The translations under genes were made by a program, and so were the position numbers. Of a stretch of DNA of 32,490 nt, positions 30,331 through 32,490 are shown one piece after another. Below the pieces are notes generated by a model. That model saw nothing but the letters and a program-made list of their open reading frames with translations, was not told the origin of the DNA and did not search any database. The stretch comes from Flavobacterium sp. (GTDB lineage Bacteria > Bacteroidota > Bacteroidia > Flavobacteriales > Flavobacteriaceae): contig JASLID010000122.1 in assembly GCA_030153045.1 (NCBI GenBank), positions 1 through 32,490 of the forward strand. The letters run 5' to 3'. Positions within the stretch are counted from its first letter, which is position 1; each line of letters starts with the position of its first letter.

Positions 30331-32490
30331 TTATTTTTTTACAAACTTCTTCGTTAATGTTTTTTGACCATCGTTTATTTCAAAAATATAAACGCCGGCT
30401 TCTAAATTAGAAACATTGATTTCTTTTTGTTCTGTGTCTCCGTCTTTGATTTTTTGACCGTTCAGGTTGTAAATCGTAAACATAGCTTTTCTATTGTCTA
30501 GTAAAGAAACATTTAGAATATCTCCAACTGGGTTCGGATACATATTGAAATCGAAAATATTTTTTTCGTTTGTAATAGAAGGTGCTTCAATTGCAGCCAT
30601 TACAGGACCTCCAATATTTACAGTATAATCTTCAACCTCTCCATAAGAGAAAGTTTCACAAGCTGTTGGAGCTGCGTTGTATTTCATCGAAACTCTCATT
30701 CTTGTATTTCCAGCTAAAGCTGATGTTGGTACTGTAAACGTACTTGACAAATTAGCACTGCTTGAAGAGGATCCAGAAGCCACTTGTTCAGTAGTTTCGA
30801 AAGTTCCGTTTTTGTTATAGTCAATCCAAACAGCCCAAAACTCAGTATAAGCAGAGCCTGTAAATCCTGTACTATATGTAATGGTATTTGAACCGTAAGG
30901 AACATTACCCACCAAGTTTGTAAAATTACCATAGCCAGCATTTGCTCCGGTGGTGTTTGCAATTCCGCCAATAGCAACATAATCAATAAACTCATCGGCT
31001 ACGCTATTTCCTTTAGACGCACAGTATGTAACTGTTATAGGAGAAGTTGTTACACTTACTACGTTACTTGATGCAGAAATATTTCCAGCGGCATCTTTGG
31101 CTTTTACAGAAAAAGCATAAGTGGTAGCAGCTGTTAATCCCGTCACAGCATAAGTTGTTCCGGTAACCGAAGCTTTTAATGTTGCGTCTTGGTATACATC
31201 ATATCCAGTTACACCAACATTGTCTGTTGAAGCAGTCCAAGATAAATTAGTTGATGTTTGAGTTGTTCCTGAAGCAGCTAAATTTGTTGGTGCCGTTGGC
31301 GCTTGAGCATCTCCTACAACAAGATTCACAGAATAATCTTCAACTTGTCCGTATTGGAAAGCTTCACATTCTGTTGGAATTCCGTTGTATTTCATAGAAA
31401 CTCTCATTCTTGTCGAACCAGTTATTGCAGTTGTTGGAACAGTGAAAGACCCTGAAACTGGAGTCGTTGTTGAAGCGGCAATACTCCAAACTAATTCTCC
31501 GGCATCTGCAAAATCTTTATCATTATTGTAATCAATCCAAACAGCGTAACCTTCAGCGTAAGCACTTCCGGTCCAAGTTGGAGTTACTGTAATTGTTGCA
31601 GCTGCTCCTTTGGTAAGATTAGTAGAAATTGATGTAAAATCAGTATAACCCGTTCCTCCTGTTGAAGGATTATTTATCGTTCCTAGTTGAACTCTTCCTA
31701 TTAACTCATCAGCAACACTACCTCCTTGAGAAGCACAATAAGCCGCGACTACTGGTAATGTTGTCACACTAATCGCATTACTTGATGCTGAAAGATTACC
31801 CGCAGCATCTTTCGCTTTTACTGTAAACGAATACGTTGTAGAAGCTGTTAATCCGGTAACGGTATAAGTCGTTCCTGCAACGTTAGTTACCAATGTTGTT
31901 CCGTTGTAAACATCGTAACCAGTTACACCTACATCATCTGTAGAGGCTGTCCAAGACAAATTAGTAGCACTAGATGTTGTGCCTGAAGCTGTTAAGCCTG
32001 CAGGAGCCGACGGAGCTGTGGTGTCTGAACTAGAAGTAATAGATGCTCTCCAAATTCCTCTTCCATAAGTAGCCGCAGTTATGTTATTGTCTACATAATT
32101 TATTTCTAAATCTGTTACAGGGACATTTGGTAAATTTGTATCAAAAGGTTCCCAAGCAGACAAACTATCGTCTTTATAGTAAACTCCCAGAGAAGTTCCT
32201 ACATATAAAGGATTTAAAGCGTTATTTGCCTGATGTACAATTACATTTTTACCTATAGAAGGCAAACCGTTATTAATACTGGTGAAATTTGCTCCCGAAT
32301 CGGTTGATTTATAAACCAATCCAGCAGTTCCTTGAGTAATTGCATAAATGATAGAACCGTTGGAAGAGTGAACACGTATGTCTTTAACTGTTGTAGGGAA
32401 CGTGTAAACAAGGGTAAAATTAACCCCTTTATCCGTACTCTTATACAATTTTGCTGCATCCGACACGTACATGATATTGTTATTAGATGG
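30331..32490 (-). CDS. T9SS multidomain protein (sortilin-like, FN3, GEVED), 5' end beyond window
   Basis: The open frame runs past the right edge, so the true start is outside; about 719 residues are visible. Reading from the visible N-terminal side: sortilin/BNR-like propeller blades (about 32490-32035, with LYKSTDKGVNF and VYKSTDSGANF); then two copies of an FN3 domain followed by a GEVED domain (FN3 at about 32030-31745 and 31310-31040; GEVED at about 31740-31320 and 31030-30600, each with VWIDYN, RMRVSMKYN and VEDYxVN); and a C-terminal T9SS type A sorting domain (FNMYPNPVGD to TKKFVKK). The two FN3-GEVED units are close paralogues. It is a secreted or surface protein, probably for adhesion or polymer binding; proteolysis cannot be judged without the missing 5' part. 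Confidence 0.9.
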   Translation of the reverse strand, partial: PSNNNIMYVSDAAKLYKSTDKGVNFTLVYTFPTTVKDIRVHSSNGSIIYAITQGTAGLVYKSTDSGANFTSINNGLPSIGKNVIVHQANNALNPLYVGTSLGVYYKDDSLSAWEPFDTNLPNVPVTDLEINYVDNNITAATYGRGIWRASITSSSDTTAPSAPAGLTASGTTSSATNLSWTASTDDVGVTGYDVYNGTTLVTNVAGTTYTVTGLTASTTYSFTVKAKDAAGNLSASSNAISVTTLPVVAAYCASQGGSVADELIGRVQLGTINNPSTGGTGYTDFTSISTNLTKGAAATITVTPTWTGSAYAEGYAVWIDYNNDKDFADAGELVWSIAASTTTPVSGSFTVPTTAITGSTRMRVSMKYNGIPTECEAFQYGQVEDYSVNLVVGDAQAPTAPTNLAASGTTQTSTNLSWTASTDNVGVTGYDVYQDATLKASVTGTTYAVTGLTAATTYAFSVKAKDAAGNISASSNVVSVTTSPITVTYCASKGNSVADEFIDYVAIGGIANTTGANAGYGNFTNLVGNVPYGSNTITYSTGFTGSAYTEFWAVWIDYNKNGTFETTEQVASGSSSSSANLSSTFTVPTSALAGNTRMRVSMKYNAAPTACETFSYGEVEDYTVNIGGPVMAAIEAPSITNEKNIFDFNMYPNPVGDILNVSLLDNRKAMFTIYNLNGQKIKDGDTEQKEINVSNLEAGVYIFEINDGQKTLTKKFVKK

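Overview
The window reads as chromosomal DNA of a Bacteroidota bacterium, most likely Flavobacterium or a close relative in Flavobacteriaceae. The DNA is AT-rich. Three exported proteins end in type IX secretion (T9SS) C-terminal sorting domains with YPNP-type motifs. There are no evident Shine-Dalgarno sites, several promoters fit the flavobacterial TTG / TAnnTTTG pattern, and the gene families are typical of the group. I see no tRNA, rRNA, CRISPR array, transposase or integrase, and no gene-free stretch longer than about 300 bases.

The core of the window is a nearly complete protoporphyrin-dependent haem pathway spread over three transcription units. (i) On the minus strand, hemH - hemJ - NtrY-like histidine kinase - enoyl-CoA hydratase (5692 down to 1857) are packed with gaps of 0-6 nt. 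(ii) On the plus strand, hemA - hemC - hemD - hemE - GNAT acetyltransferase - membrane protein - hemF (9376 to 15306) mostly overlap at stop/start codons and end at a strong hairpin. (iii) hemB and a c-type cytochrome lipoprotein (17960 to 19335) form the third unit. Together these go from glutamyl-tRNA to haem, lacking only the aminomutase HemL. HemJ appears to be the protoporphyrinogen oxidase and HemF the oxygen-dependent coproporphyrinogen oxidase. An AraC-family regulator is divergent from hemA. A near-perfect 7-1-7 palindrome resembling a Fur/PerR-family box lies between them.

Between the haem units are a three-gene operon of secreted paralogues of unknown function (5902 to 8237) and a lipoprotein plus large exported protein pair (17856 down to 15355). 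To the left are an HD-domain phosphohydrolase and a serine hydrolase. To the right are a DNA alkyltransferase, a PolB-type 3'-5' exonuclease, a subtilisin-like T9SS protease, an SpmA/SpmB-like membrane protein, a leucine-rich repeat protein, class I fumarase, a thermolysin-like T9SS protease, and a truncated multidomain T9SS protein that runs off the right edge.

The most interesting points are these. An extremely AT-rich membrane-protein gene is wedged into the hem operon, and its first 27 nt copy the first 27 nt of hemF with one synonymous change; removing one repeat unit restores a direct GNAT-hemF overlap. There is a tandem family of secreted GIGTxxP proteins without sorting domains. A 33-bp palindromic element sits inside the hem operon. 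A palindromic operator candidate lies between araC and hemA. Ferrochelatase carries a Cys-rich segment.
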